Shown one piece after another: positions 1-13,400 of a DNA stretch of 64,000 nucleotides. The stretch covers positions 18,821,501 to 18,885,500 of the forward strand of contig NC_088111.1 in assembly GCF_036370855.1 (NCBI RefSeq), read 5' to 3'. Numbering within the stretch: position 1 is the stretch's first letter; each line of letters opens with the position of its first letter. A program made the position numbers and the translations under genes. The DNA comes from Dromaius novaehollandiae. Taxonomy: Eukaryota > Chordata > Aves > Casuariiformes > Dromaiidae. The notes under the pieces were generated by a model that did not search any database, was not told where the DNA came from, and saw only the letters and a program-made list of their open reading frames with translations.

Positions 1-1430
1 ATCTCTTTCCTTGAGGTATCTTCCTGTGGAGCAAGTTTAGTCCCCACAGTTGTGAAAAGTGGCACCTAGCCTGTGATTGATACCAGAAATTTCCTGGCGC
101 ATGTTAGGCTGGAGATGGTTAAGGCAGTTCTGATGTTTTCCATTTCAGTAATGCTTTCAGGCCCAGCAGCTGCAAACCCCGACCGCATCGTGATGCAGCT
201 GAGTCTGTGGATGAAAGTAGTGCCAATCCTTGCAGAGTGGTCCAGTGCATATTAGGAATGTATTTGTATGGGGGCAGAAGTGAAGCTTTGGAAATTTCCC
301 TGTCATGAGTTTGGAAAGTGGCTTGAACTGCTCCAGCTGTGTAAGCCTGATTTCCAGGATTATAGGTAAATTCTGTGCGCCGCGTGGAGCTCTGAGCTCT
401 CTGGGCACACAGAGGTGAAGGCAAATGCCCCCTTAGTGTTCAGAGGACTGAACGAGCTATGCAACAAAACCGAGAAGCAACCAAAGCTGATCAGGCCATT
501 GCATCAGTGCTGCCCAGTGTCCAGATCTGAGCTCAAGAGTTGAAAGTGCTTCGCTTCTTTTTCCAGTGCACGTGCTGTGAGAGGGAGACATTGTCCTTTG
601 GGGCCACTTCTTGCTTCTGATCTTCCAGTTGAGTGCTTACAAACAAGATCAAAATCTTCTTTTTATTAAAGGTCACAGGGCAGAGTGACTAAAATATACT
701 CCCTATCCTTAGAAAAACTGGAGCTTTTGAAGTGCAGGGCCATAAATCCGGAGCTGGTCTTTGCTAATCAGCACCGCTACTGATCACCAGAGCGTGCGCG
801 GAGGACAGGCAAACCAGCAGGCCTTGGTAACTTGCTATTTATATATATCTGTAAGAACAGAATTGTAACCTTGACACTGCATGGTCTGGCCTTGCAGCTC
901 TTCCAAAGGCAGAAACTTGGCAGTTTGTGTTTGCCTGGAAAATAGAACTGTTTTGTCTTCTGGTGTAATGATGCTGTTCCTTCCTCTGAAACTCCTCCAG
1001 CAAACAGATGTGTCTGCAACTGTTCACACCAGCAAGGCCTGCCGGAGCTTCCCCTAAATCTTACTCCCTGCTCCCAGTAGATTCTGGCAGAGGACTTGGT
1101 TTGGTTCAGTTTAGTTGGCCCTGATGGATGATGGAGAAAATGGAAATAGCACAGTATTCCTAACACCAGTTTTGACAGCAGATGTATACAGAATTGTTCT
1201 AGCTGTGCCTGCTGCCACTGAGCAGATGAGGTGCTAGGAGACGTCACTGCAGCTTGGCTCTGAGGATGGCAATGTGGAGCACGTGTGACTTGTTTCAGAC
1301 TCTAGCCAGCAGACAAACTTTGTTTGTGCCTCCCTCCTTGGCTGGCAAGAGCTAACTGTTGTTCATGAATCTGTTTTACTCTTTAAATTGTGTCATCTAT
1401 TTAATGCATTTCCTTTTCTTTTCCTGCTAG
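1..1430 (+). other. MGRN1 intron (left edge)
   Basis: No MGRN1 exon or other gene is recognised here. The exon that should precede HVDGSF is not in this stretch, so it lies left of the window. Confidence 0.7.
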
Positions 1431-1478
1431 CACGTTGATGGCAGTTTCTCCGTGAAGCCTTTAAAGCAGAAGCAGATT
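1431..1478 (+). CDS. MGRN1: MGRN1 exon: end of pre-RING domain
   Basis: A 48-nt exon between a CTAG acceptor and a GTAAGT donor. It encodes [16 protein letters not shown] in phase 0, the known MGRN1 segment before the RING linker. It is the first MGRN1 exon I can find in the window. Confidence 0.93.
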
Positions 1479-4400
1479 GTAAGTACCTGTTCCTTCTCTA
1501 CAGCTCGGTTAAAGACATTGTTGCTGTCCCACAGCTGCCTGACTGCACCTAGTGGGAAGCTTTGAGGTTAGTTCACCAAGAGCCTGGGATCTCACCTCAT
1601 TTGCTTAGATACAACACAAGCAAAGGCTGGGACCTGCTGCTTAATGTTGAGGTAGATGTTGTACAGCCAGACGGGAGGGAACGCTTATGGCAGCGTGGGA
1701 CTGGCAGAGCAATGGTGCAGGCCTGTCTGGGCCCTTCTGGGAGGGAAGTGCTGTGTGCAGATCCAGTCTTCCCTGTACATTCTCCTTGCTGGCACCTGAT
1801 ACTTGAAAACAAAAGTGGGAGAGACCCTAGACATGCTAGTTCCCTGTCTGTATAGGTGCAAGTAAGGGAGTTTTGCATAAGTGAGCTTAAGTGCTGCATG
1901 CATTAAGTAATGTGAAGCACATCTGCTCATTGGCACTGCTTGGCCTCTTCAGGTTCTGCGCTTTGTGCTGTGGAGGGGTATCTTTGCAGGCCAGTTTGAC
2001 AGCCCATCTCCTACCTGGAAACTGAAAACTGCTAGCTTTCCACTTGCATGTATGTTGAGAAAGTAGGGCCTTTTCCCTGCACAAACTTCCTTTTTGTGCT
2101 GATGGTAATTTTGGAGCAGTCCCAGGAGATCTGAGTGGAGAAGTCTTTTTTCCATGTGCTGGTAAATCTGGGAGCAACCCCCAGAAGAAGGTACCAATGA
2201 GACCTTTAAGCTTATCTTGCCTGTCCCCTGCAAGTGTCCTGGGACTTGGGAAAGCAGTCACAGACACTGCCTTGCACTGAAGTTGTTGTTTATGTGTCAG
2301 ATTGCACACACTTATGAGGGGAAGGGGAGGAGGGAGACTGGCAAGCAGGGGAACGTTAGGGCTCTGTAGTTGTTTTAGCTGAGCCCGTCATGCTGTACAA
2401 TGAGCATAAGCTGTGCAGTGCCTTATCGAGATTGCAGTTGCATCCAATCCTGTGCAGAGAGAAATACAAAGCAAATGGAAACTGCTAAAATCGCCAAGAG
2501 TTTCAGCTTCTGGAAGGAAATCTGGCAAAGGTCCTGCTGCAAAGATCAGCTTAAAATGTCTTGGAGAGAGAGCTGAGATAAAGTAAAACGTAAGATTAAA
2601 CTGGTCAAGTGGATCTGGGAGACCGCTTGATGTTCAGTACCTGACTAGCATATTCCCACCATTCCTGCATCTCTCCCTCTTGGTAGTCTTGTCATCCTTT
2701 CAATGCTGGAGCTCATCTTGTCACATCTGAGCATTCTCCCTCTCTTTGTCTAGATTCTTCCCACATCTTGCAATTACTTCACTGTAGATTGGATGCTTGA
2801 CCCTTCCTATCCTTGCTGCACCGGCTTCTATCCTCGCTGTAGTATGCATAGCATGCCATGGCCTGTTTTTCATTGTTTTTCATGAATGTGCCATATTTTT
2901 GTTGTCACCTAGGAGTGATTATCAGGGACAAGTTTTGGGTTGTGCTTGGTACTGTGGAAAAGTATTTTTGCACCCTGTATTTCTCCACTCCCGTCAATGC
3001 ACATTGAAGCTCACGATCTCCTTCTGTTACCCATGTGTGGTCTTTTCTGTGGCTCTCCCTCCTCTGTGCATCACTCGGTATCTAGCTTGCTGGGTTCTCT
3101 TCTCCCCATCGGGCACCTCTGCAGCATATTGTCTGGACTGTTCGCTGTTTGCCAGCACTGTTTCTTACACGTTGCCAGTTCTGGCTCCCAGTACAGCCGA
3201 GCCGATGGAGGCACTCTTCTTCATTTTCTAAAAATCGCCTTGCACTGTGACCATTGGCTGCCTTTTTTGACCAGTGTATTTACCCTGTCTGATGACCATG
3301 TTAGGATGGACAGCCCTTTCCTGATGCTGGTCTAAACTGACCACTTCAAAGCAGCAGCTGTGAATGGGTTTCAGTCTCTAGAATAGATCAGACTGCTTTC
3401 AGATAAGGCCCCTAAGCTGTCTGTGTTGGAGCTGGGCAGTTACAGAGTTGATGCTCAGAGTAGACAGGGCGGAGGGGGCAGACTTCTTGCTCTGGAGAGT
3501 TTAGAATGTTTTTTTTGTGCAGGAGAGAGCCACACGGTTCACTTCCCCTGGACTTGCCACGTCTGCACAAATCGGGGTCCCAGCACCCTGGTGCTGTGCT
3601 GCAGCTCGGGGGTGAGCTGCCCAGCTTGCCTGTTGCAGGGCGAGAGCCCGGAGAGGTGTGGGGTAAAAGGCGGATGGGAGAGGAGTGTGAAGCCTTTTGG
3701 ATGATGAGCTGTGGTTTTCCCTCTGCCCGCTTAGAGCAAAGTTGCAGGACTGCAGAAGACGAGCGGGGGGAATAGGGAGGTGGTTGATATTTCTTTTCAA
3801 AGTCTGCTCCTGTGGAAATGCCTCTGGCCTCCTGCTCCAGTATTTCTGTACACAGGGAGTGTTCCTTTCTCTGAGGAAAAGGATCAGCCTGCCATGGGCC
3901 TTTAGGAAGGTGAATTGTTGGTATTTGCTAGAGCATGTTCTTCAGTCTTGACCTTTCAAGGTGGAAGTCAGAGGCCCTTCTGGCCATCTAAACTGGCTTC
4001 CTGTGTATTGCCATAGTTTTGTCTAGCTCCTGAATTTCACCCTGGAACGTGTATTGTGCTCAAAGCATTTGTCCTAGGAAGGCATCCGGTGAGGCTGCAA
4101 AGATCCCTTTCTCCCCATCCCGTACTGCAGAGTGCATTAGATGGTTGATCCCTTCACCCTTAGACGGGTGCTGTGTTTTTGGTTTAAATGTATCTGACTT
4201 CAGCTTCCAGTGATTGATGGTTTGGATTTTCTCAGCTGAATTAAAAAGCCTTTTAGGACCAAGAAGGTTGTTAGATGCTTTGATTAGATACTTGTTGAAG
4301 AACTCAGGAATAAGTTGCTGGCTCCAAGATGTGTTCCTTCTGATTCCCAGGTCAGATAAGAGCCACTGAACAGCATCAGATAATCATGAATATCAAACTG

Positions 4401-7400
4401 TTCAGTAATGCACTGTCTGCCTCACCAGGGCTGTCTAGGGAGCTGCAGCCCATCCTTCAGGCTTGCTCATGTCCTGTGAGAGCAGTGTTAACTGTCACAG
4501 CCAGAGCTTTATCCTGGTGCTTGTGGCGAGTTGCTTGTCGCTCCAACCTGACCTCTGTTCTGAGCCTTGTGTGTTCCAGCTTTCCCTGCGCTCCTCCTTC
4601 CTTGGTGCTGAATTGGCTATATTGCAGCACGATCTCCTGGCTAACTGGTAGGTCCAGATCCCCCAAGTATTCTTTATATAGACAGAGACTGTTCCAAAAA
4701 AGAGCCGACAGAGTGTGCGAAGGGTTCGGGATGGGAACATCCAGAAGCGCCGTGACCGCAGAGAGAGCTGGTGCGCTGTGCTGGAGAAGGCTGCCCGAGG
4801 GAGCAGAGCGCTGTGATGCCAGCAGTATCTTTTTCACATTTTCTTCTGATCAGAGAGAAATGTTGTATTCGTGAGCTGACAAGAAGCAGCTCGTTTTTAT
4901 TGCCTTTCTTTTTTTTCTTTTTTTTTTTTTAATGACAGTGCTGACATGGCTGTGAACTCTCTCAGTCGGCGTTGGTTAGTGCGCGTGCTTGTGTACGGTT
5001 CTCCATTTAGTACCCTGGACTTCCAGCACGAGGGTCCTCCATTTGGGAGGTGCCCTCTAGGGCGGTTCCCACCCTACCACAATATGGTTAGCTTAGCAGA
5101 CTCCTACAGTGAAACAGTGCCTGCTCATCTTTCTTTACTGGCAGAGTGTGTAACCTTCCCACTCAGTGTTTGGTTGTGGGGTTTTTCTTTTCTTTTCTCT
5201 TTTTTTTTGGCTGTTGTGAATTTTAAGGCTTAGACATTCTCTGCCGTGGCTTTTAAAATAGAAGCAAGCTCTTGCTAGAGGAACACACAGTACCACTGAA
5301 GCTAACATAGCACCTGCCCCCGTAAGAGCACAGACCAGGGGTACAGAGTATGTCTGGAGTAAACCATCTGTATAACATTGTAGGTGCTTCTCTATAACCC
5401 CTTTTCTTTCGCCTTTCCCTCCTTGCCACTGTAACCCTTCCGGATTCCTAGACAGCTTCTGTGTGCATCAGTCTCTTTGCTCTTTGTAAGCAAGAAGCAG
5501 CAGCTCGTGAGCTATGATGTGGTGTGGGATGGGTAAGAGAATTATGAAGGTGAAGGACTGCACTATGATGTACCATCAGTTGCTACTTCTTATTTACCCT
5601 TAGTGTTACAAAATTTGGAGGTCTTTCTCGCAAGAGCTGTGTTGCAGTGCTCGCCCATTTCTTTTTGGAACATAAGCTTCTCATGGGGTTTTTCTAGAGG
5701 CAAGCAGTAAAAGGAACACAGAATCCTGCAGAGACTCTGATCTGACCACTTCTGCACTTACTGTCACGCACCACGATCCTCTGAGGAGTCAGGATGCCGT
5801 AACAAGGCGCTCTCTGAAATGTCAAGTTGTAAAAGCACTGCTCCCACCCAATTGTTCCCAAACTTCCTGGGTGACTTGTGAGACACTGCAGAGGATTTTG
5901 CTCAGCAGTCCAACCGCTGACCTCATTGCCTTGAAATGTGGGCCTAGAACAGCTTGTCTGCAAGCTGCATGGTGCCTTACATGAGGAGACTCTGGAATTA
6001 GTTTGTTAATGCTGCTCGTCCCAGCTCGAAGCATTTTAAACTGGCAAGCAGGCTGGATGTAACTACCGTCTGCCCTGTCTCAGCGTGGTGTGTTCTGCAG
6101 CGCTGACATCTCATGGCCTGGCTGTTGCTCTTCTGAGCACCTGGCTTGACAGAAGAGGGGAGAGGCTGCTTACAAATGGAAATGCCAAAACTCCTGGAGT
6201 TGATGAGCTGTTGAAACACTCGGTTCCCAGGAGCTTGGTTTCACAGCAGGGTGCCAAAAGGACACTCGCTGCAGATGACCTGATCATGAGATGAGTCAGT
6301 TTGAGTGGTACCTTGCAGCCCCTTTCACCTGTTCCAAGATTTTTTGAGGAGGAACCTACCCTGTTCTGGGGAAGCTGCTATGTAGCAGCAAGCAGCAAAT
6401 CCTAGGGACCCATAGCTCTGTGCACCCCTGCAGAGCTGCTCATTGCAGCTGTGAGAGCCTCATGCTGCACTCGCTAGTTAAGCTATGGGACAGTGGAAAA
6501 TGCTGCTTAGTGCAGAAAGGAAGCTAAAAACTTGTCCCACTGGGAGCTGAACCTGCAGCCTTTCTTTAGTCCAGCTGCTCCAGGGAGTTTGCAGACAGCT
6601 GCTGGGGTTTGCATGAAGACATGGTTCAGAGGGATGCAGTCAGTGTCCAGGGCTATAAGCAGCTTCCGTCTCGGCCCAGCAATGCTTTCTACCACCACAC
6701 ACCCCCTTTTAGAGACTCCACCAAGGGCCTGGAGGTCTTGGTAATAGCTGATGCTGCACTAGTGTAGTGTTTTCCCTTGGATGCTTCTCATGTTAAGGAA
6801 CGTTTGGACAGTTTGTCTGGGAGATGGTTTTCCTTGCTCCAGTAGTTTGGCCATATGCTCCCTGGTAACGAATAAGGAAGTGTAGCGCAGCCGTTGATGT
6901 GCAAGGAACAAGCTGGTGGCACAGGAATGGTGGTTGTGCCTAGTCTCTCCTACCCTGAGGTTACAAAGATGGGTGGAAATTCAGCTTGATTAAAGTGAAG
7001 CGGTGCTTTGCAGAAAGAAGGGACTATAGAAGGCTGATTGCTTCTGGCTCATTTGAGCTCTGGGTATGTGTTTCCTCTGGATCTCTAAAACAAGCAGTGT
7101 ACTTGTTTTTGAGGTGATTTTGATAGTGATTGAAGTGGCCAGTTGGGCTCCCTGTTCAGACCAGACAGGATGGACTCTGCTTTTGAGCAAAGAGGGATGT
7201 GTTCTCCTGGCTATCCTTTGCAATGTTTGTTTCCAGTAACTCTTCCGTGTAGCTCTAGGGAAGCCACTGGCCCTTGGTGTAACATGCATGCTTTGATACA
7301 GGGAGGGAGATGATCACGAAATGGTGATGGCAGAGCAGCTGGCACTCTAACTTGCTGTCTTCTTCCCTAGGTTGACCGGGTGAGCTATCTGCTTCAGGAG

Positions 7401-10400
7401 ATTTATGGCATCGAGAACAAAAACAACCAAGAGACCAAGGTAAAGGTGCTCAGAAGGCTCCTACTCCCTGAGCTGTGGTTTTCCAGCCAGCACCTTCCAC
7501 TTATGAGTGCAACTGCAGGATTTGGCAGGGCAATGTGGAGATGCATCCCAGAAAGCCCACTGGGTCTGTGTCATTACTCTAGTTACTGATGAAGCCCGGA
7601 GATATCAGGCCCTTGAGGTTGTCTAGAGCAGTCAGTGGGTTGTGCTGAGATGCTTTCAGATAGCCTGAGGCTTTTGAGGGTATCTCCTGGAGCTGGGATT
7701 GCTGGGAGAGAAGGACATCAGTGCCCCATGGGTGTTTTGGAGCTTGTAGAGACAGCCCTGAGCCATTGTCATCTGCTGCTCTTGGTGTCCTGGGGCTGCT
7801 GTCCAGTCTAGGTGCTTCCCAGTGTGCACGACCAAGGGTATCTCCTGTTCCCTTGACTGTAAGTGAGCCCTGCATCCCAAATGCTTCTGAAATCTTCCCC
7901 CTGGTGCCCACCCCATCTTGCTGCCTCGCCACAGTCAAGGCAGTCGCACCTGATCTCTGTGCTTTGCTCCTGTGCCTCCCTACATGTTCTCCTGGGCTTT
8001 TTACCAAGGGACTGTAGGTTCCCATAGCATTGCAAGGAACTGAGCTCTCCAGGCTTGCCAGAGTCCGTGGAGCAGCCCACATTCCCTGCAGGAGGGAGCA
8101 CAGCATTGCTAGCATCAAGGAGTGTGCATGAAAAATGCCTTAACTAGAAGAACTGCCCATCTTTAGGCAGGAGCACCTGCTGAGTCCTGGCTTGCTGCAC
8201 AGCTTCAAGCAGATTGCCTGTCTCATGCCTGCTTCAGCCTTATCTAGAGCTGCCCTTTGCTGCTCTCTGGGCTGCGTAGCGCTTGACTCGCTGTACCAAG
8301 TGCTGGACTCAGGACTGCTCTCGTATGTGTAGTGTGTGATTTGCAAGCAGAGGAGCAGTCACAGAGCGAGACAAATCAGGCTTCCTCTCCGAGCAATGCA
8401 CTGTCCTGCCCGAAGCATCCCTGTGATTTCTGCGTGCCTGTGCCAACAGGTAGCGCCTGAAGGGCCAGGATGGAGAAGTCTTCTCAAAGCTTGTGCCAGA
8501 TCCCTTTAAGAGGACTGAAGGCTTCTCTTTGGGTCTTCCAGGGTCTTGTGCTGAATCTCATGATCCAGCAGTCACACAATTGCAGCCCATCAGACAAGGG
8601 GCCTGGGGCCTCTTTTGTTCTTCCCAGTATACTTAGCAAACTATGTGAATGGGAAAGCAAAAAGTCTGCCCTCCCTGCCTCCCAAAATAGATCAGGAGCA
8701 CATGTGATGAGGCAGGCAGGCTTGCAGCCTTTCGCTGGCATGGTCAGCGGACCGGGTGTGGATGTGGCAGCAGCAGATGCTGTATATTGCTGTTTATGCT
8801 AAGATTGCCCTTGGCATAGCATGTGTTCCCCCGTGACACCAAAAGGACCATGTGAAACGGTGCTGATGGGAGCAGACGAAGATGGAGGGTGCCCAGTGCT
8901 GGGCTACCAGTTTTTGGGCCCCTGCTTAACTTCAGTGGCATCGGCAGTGGGACTGTAAGGATCCCTGGTGTCAGTGAAGAGAGTTCTCCTGGTTGGAGGG
9001 TGGGTTTCTTGGAATCACAGAACAGTTGAGGTTGGAAGGGACCTTTAAAGATCATCTAGTCCAACCCCCCTGATCAAGCAGGGTCATCTACAGTAGGTTG
9101 CCCAGGAACCTGTCCAGATGGTTTGGGAATATCTCCAAGGATGGAGACTCCACAGCCTTTCTGGGCAACCTGTTCCAGTGCTCAGTCACCCTCCCAGTCA
9201 AGAAATTTTTCCTTAGATTCAGCTGGAATGCCCTGTGTTTCAGTATGTGCCTGTTGCCTCTTGTCCTTTCACTGGACCCCACTGAGAAGAGTCTGACCCT
9301 GTCCTCTCCACCTTCCCTTCAGATATGTATATGCACTGATAAGATCTCCCCTCAGTCTTCTCCAGGTTGAACAGTCCCAGCTCTTTTCAGCCTTTCCACA
9401 CAGGAGAGATGCTCCAGTCCTTTAATCATCTCAGTGGCCCTTTGCTGGCCTTGCTCCAGCAGCTCCATCTCTCTCTTACACTGGGGAGCCCAGACCTGAA
9501 CACGTACTCCAGGTGTGGCCTCACCAGGGCTGAGTAGAGGAGAAAGATCACTTCCCTCGACCTGCTGGCAACGCTCTGCCTAACGCAGCCCAGGGATGCC
9601 ATTGGCCTTCTTTGCCACGAGGGCACACTGCTGGCTCATGGCCAACTTGTTGTCCACCAGGACCCCCAGGTCCTTCTCTGCAGAGCTGCTTTGCAGCAGG
9701 TCAGCCCCCAGCCTGTACTGGGGCATGGGGTTATTCCTCCCTAGGTGCAGGACACTTCCCCTCAGTTTTATTGAGCTTCATGAGGTTCTCCTCCTAGCAA
9801 TAGCTAACTGAGTGGCTCTAATTTAAATTTGTGGGGCTCTGAGCGATGGGAAGAGTAGCATGATGCAGGTTTCCATTGAATGGGTTCAGACTGACCTTTT
9901 GCCAAGGCTGGCTGTGATCGGGTGAGCATCCCAGGCTGCTTTCCCCACAACTGCATCAAAACTTGTGTCAGCACAAGAGAGGGGTGATGACAGGGTGGCA
10001 GGAGAGTTACTCACTCCATTGGGGGTTCAGAGGAGCTGCAGAACCTGGGGGTGCCTCCCTCTGCCCTAGGAGGAAGGAGCATCCGTAGCAGAGCTGCGTA
10101 GGCTGGAGCGTGCTCTCCTTGAGAACCCGCTGCTGAGAGCTGCAGGCAGAGGGTGCCAGCTCTCCTGCAGGCCTCTGGGTGGGAAATCTCAGGCGCCGGA
10201 GTCCTCTGGCCATTCTGTGTGGCCCTTTCTAGTCACATGCCAAAGTCTTGCCTCTCGTTGCAGCCTTCAGATGACGAGAACAGTGACAACAGCAATGAGT
10301 GCGTGGTTTGCCTCTCGGACCTCCGCGACACCCTCATTCTGCCCTGCAGACACCTCTGTCTGTGCAACTCCTGTGCGGACACCCTGCGCTACCAGGCCAA

Positions 10401-13400
10401 CAACTGCCCCATCTGCAGGCTGCGTGAGTATGTGCCCGGGAACAAAGGGCCTCTTTCTCCCTCCCAGGCTCCGGTTAAGTCAGTGCAGGCTGTGAGAGTG
10501 AGCGTGTATTTTATATACGTCACTCCGAGGCTCAGCATCAAATGTGCTACTGCTCTGACTGACGTCTGGAGGCTCCTGATGCCTAAAATAACTGTGCTCA
10601 AGCAGGGAAGGAAGAGTGCCTGGGAGAGTGGCTCAGTGCCCAGCGCCTCCCTGGCCGTTTGCCCTCTGCCTAGGATGGATCTGGGCTGCAGGTGCTCCGG
10701 GCAGTGCCATCTAAACAGCTCTCGCATTTGGCCCTCGCTGTCTGGAGCAAGGTGATGCCTTGCTGGTGGGGTTTGAGCTCTCTGTTGACTGTGAGGAGCA
10801 TGGTGATCCGGCCTCCCGGGACCGCCTCTGATGGGAGAGGAAGGTGTTGTAGAGCAGTGGTTTAAAACAAAACCTCAGACCGCTTCTGTGTGTCTGTTAG
10901 ACGCAGCCATCTCCAGTCCCTCCTCCTTACTCCTCGCGAGCTACTGCCGGTTCCTGTCTTTCCCTGCTGCTTTGCTTGTGGGTCAGCCTGACCCCTCTGC
11001 CTTTCTGCTGCTTGGGGGCCAGCAGGGCAGACACTGAGTGCACAGCCCTGATTGCTTTCCCTCTTCAAGCTGAGGGGACTCTGCCTGCCAGGAGAGTTAG
11101 GAGGATCTGCTTAACCCTTGCATTCCTCTGCTCCCAAGAGATAGAAAAAACCAAATACCTCTTTTGACACTTGGGCAACGCTTGCTGAATTTCAGGTCTT
11201 TTCTCCAAAGCACAGAGTCTCTAGAGAAAATGCCTGCATCTTTATTTGAACAGACAAATCACATATTTTACCCTATGCTTGAGCTCTGAAGTATTTGAAT
11301 ATTTCTTACTGAAGCTTTTTAGGAAATTAAAAAAGAGCCCAAGACAGGTGTTTGGCCTGAGAAAATAAGTCTAAACGGTCAAGACTTGGCAAAAATACAA
11401 TACCTGAAAGCAAGATCTTATCAGGGGAAGTGCCAGACAGCTTTGACTACAAGTAGCACAACTTAAAACATAGGAGCAGCGTTATCTCATCTGTATGCTG
11501 CAGCGCAGTAGGCTGTATTTGTTTGGAAAGTGCCCCCACATCAGGCTTCGTGGGAACCTGCTCCTGGGAAGTGCAGAAGCAGAGAGGACAGATCTGCACC
11601 TGCGTCCTCTGGCTCTAAGCTGGTCTTGCAAGCAGCGGGGTACATTCAGAAATAGAAATGCTCAGGCTTTTCCTTACGTGCAAGCAAGTTCCTACAGCTG
11701 TATTAGAACAGAAGTCTGGCTCGTTTGTGGGTGTCTTTGGCACAGAGGGAAGTAACAATATTAAGTATCTGCAGACAGAGAACAGGGCTGTAGGCAGGGA
11801 GTGGAGATCAAAGCTGTTTTGGTAGGAGGACCAGGGGATCGCTGTGCTGGAAAAAGGAGTTTAGCCGTTAACCTTCTGGCTGGGTTCGGAGTTGCTGCAG
11901 ACCCTCTCACCAGTGTGGTACTGGTCAGAGAGCGAGCAGTTGATGGAGGCGTGATGCTGAGAGGACACCCAGCTCTAGCTGCGCCCAGTGCTGAGACGTG
12001 GGGCCTGAACAAACCCAAGGCCTGGTTTTACATGAGGCTCCCCCCATCCTGTAGCTTGCAGTGTGCTGCCTAAGACCGAGCTTGTGGCTCTTCTTACTGT
12101 ACTGAGTAGCCCTAGGCCTGAACATCCTCTCCGTGTCACTGTGCCGAGGCAGGTAGTGCCTGTTCTCTGCAAGGGCTATGCATGCCCAGGCCTTTTCTGC
12201 TGGCAGGTCTCTCCCCTGTCTTGACCGATAGCCTAGAGGAGCCAGACCTCAGAGCTTGACTTCGGTGTGCTCTGCGGTCCTGCTCCTCATGCACGCAGCA
12301 TCATTACAGGGAGCTCATTCCATCTCCAGCACCCAGGCGGCACAGCCTGGTCCCGCTTGGCCATGTAGTCACCCGCGTGCTTTTCTCTCCTAGCCTTCCG
12401 CGCCCTGCTGCAGATCCGAGCTGTGAGGAAAAAGCCAGGGGCTCTGTCGCCGGTGTCGTTCAGCCCTGTCTTGGCGCAGACTGTCGACCACGATGAGCAC
12501 TCTGTGAGTAATTTGCACCGCTGCGCAGGAAGCCTGGGGCCTGAGCACTGACCTCGGCCTGAGCAGGAGACTTGCACTCATGAGTCCCTTGGCCTATCGG
12601 CCCGCATCCCTGAGACCTCAGTGAGGCCTCCTGATAGCCTTGTTCCTTGACCCTCCTAGAGAGCCGGGACCTCTCTTTTTGTGAATGATTAAATTGGCTG
12701 TTTTTAGCCGAGTGCCCTCCATCCTCCGGGAGGAAGCAACTCCACAGAAACCTCAGTATGGGAAGATTTCTCAGGGCCTGTCCCAGTAGAAACGTGGCAA
12801 ATTCTGGGCCTGGCAGGGTGGGAGCTGGGCAGATGGCGGATTACAGTTTGGCTTGTGTTCAAATTTGTGTGGCAGCACACTCTGAAATGCCCTGGGCATT
12901 GGGGTTCCCAGTGTGGCAGCAGCAAGACATCTTCGTGCCAGTCCCCCTGGATGATGGGGGTCTCGGTGAGCAGCTGAGAGAGCGTGGGGTGGCATGTGCA
13001 GCGCCCTCGGCGTCGGGGCTGAGTCGCTCGTCCCAGTGCACTGTGGGCAGATCCTCACTGCCCGAGCGGTGCTGTGGCACAGCTGGCTCTGGCAAGGCAC
13101 GCGAGATCCAGGTGAGGAGAGGGAGAGCTGCACCTAGACCATCTTACAGGCTTTGGTGGGAACAGAAGGGGGTCGTCACGGAAAGAGCCTGTTTTTATCC
13201 ACCCATCCCCTGCAGCTCTGTAACCCTGCTGCTCCAGTGGGGGCTAGGACAGAGGGCAGGAGAGAGACCCCAAGGGTTGTTGTCAAGCAGAGCGTGGTGC
13301 CAAGAGGAAGCAGGTGCCATCACCCAGAGCAAGGCAAGGAGATGCTGTGTGTCTTTCCATGTTACTAACCTCATAAAAAACCTTTGTTTAAAACATGATT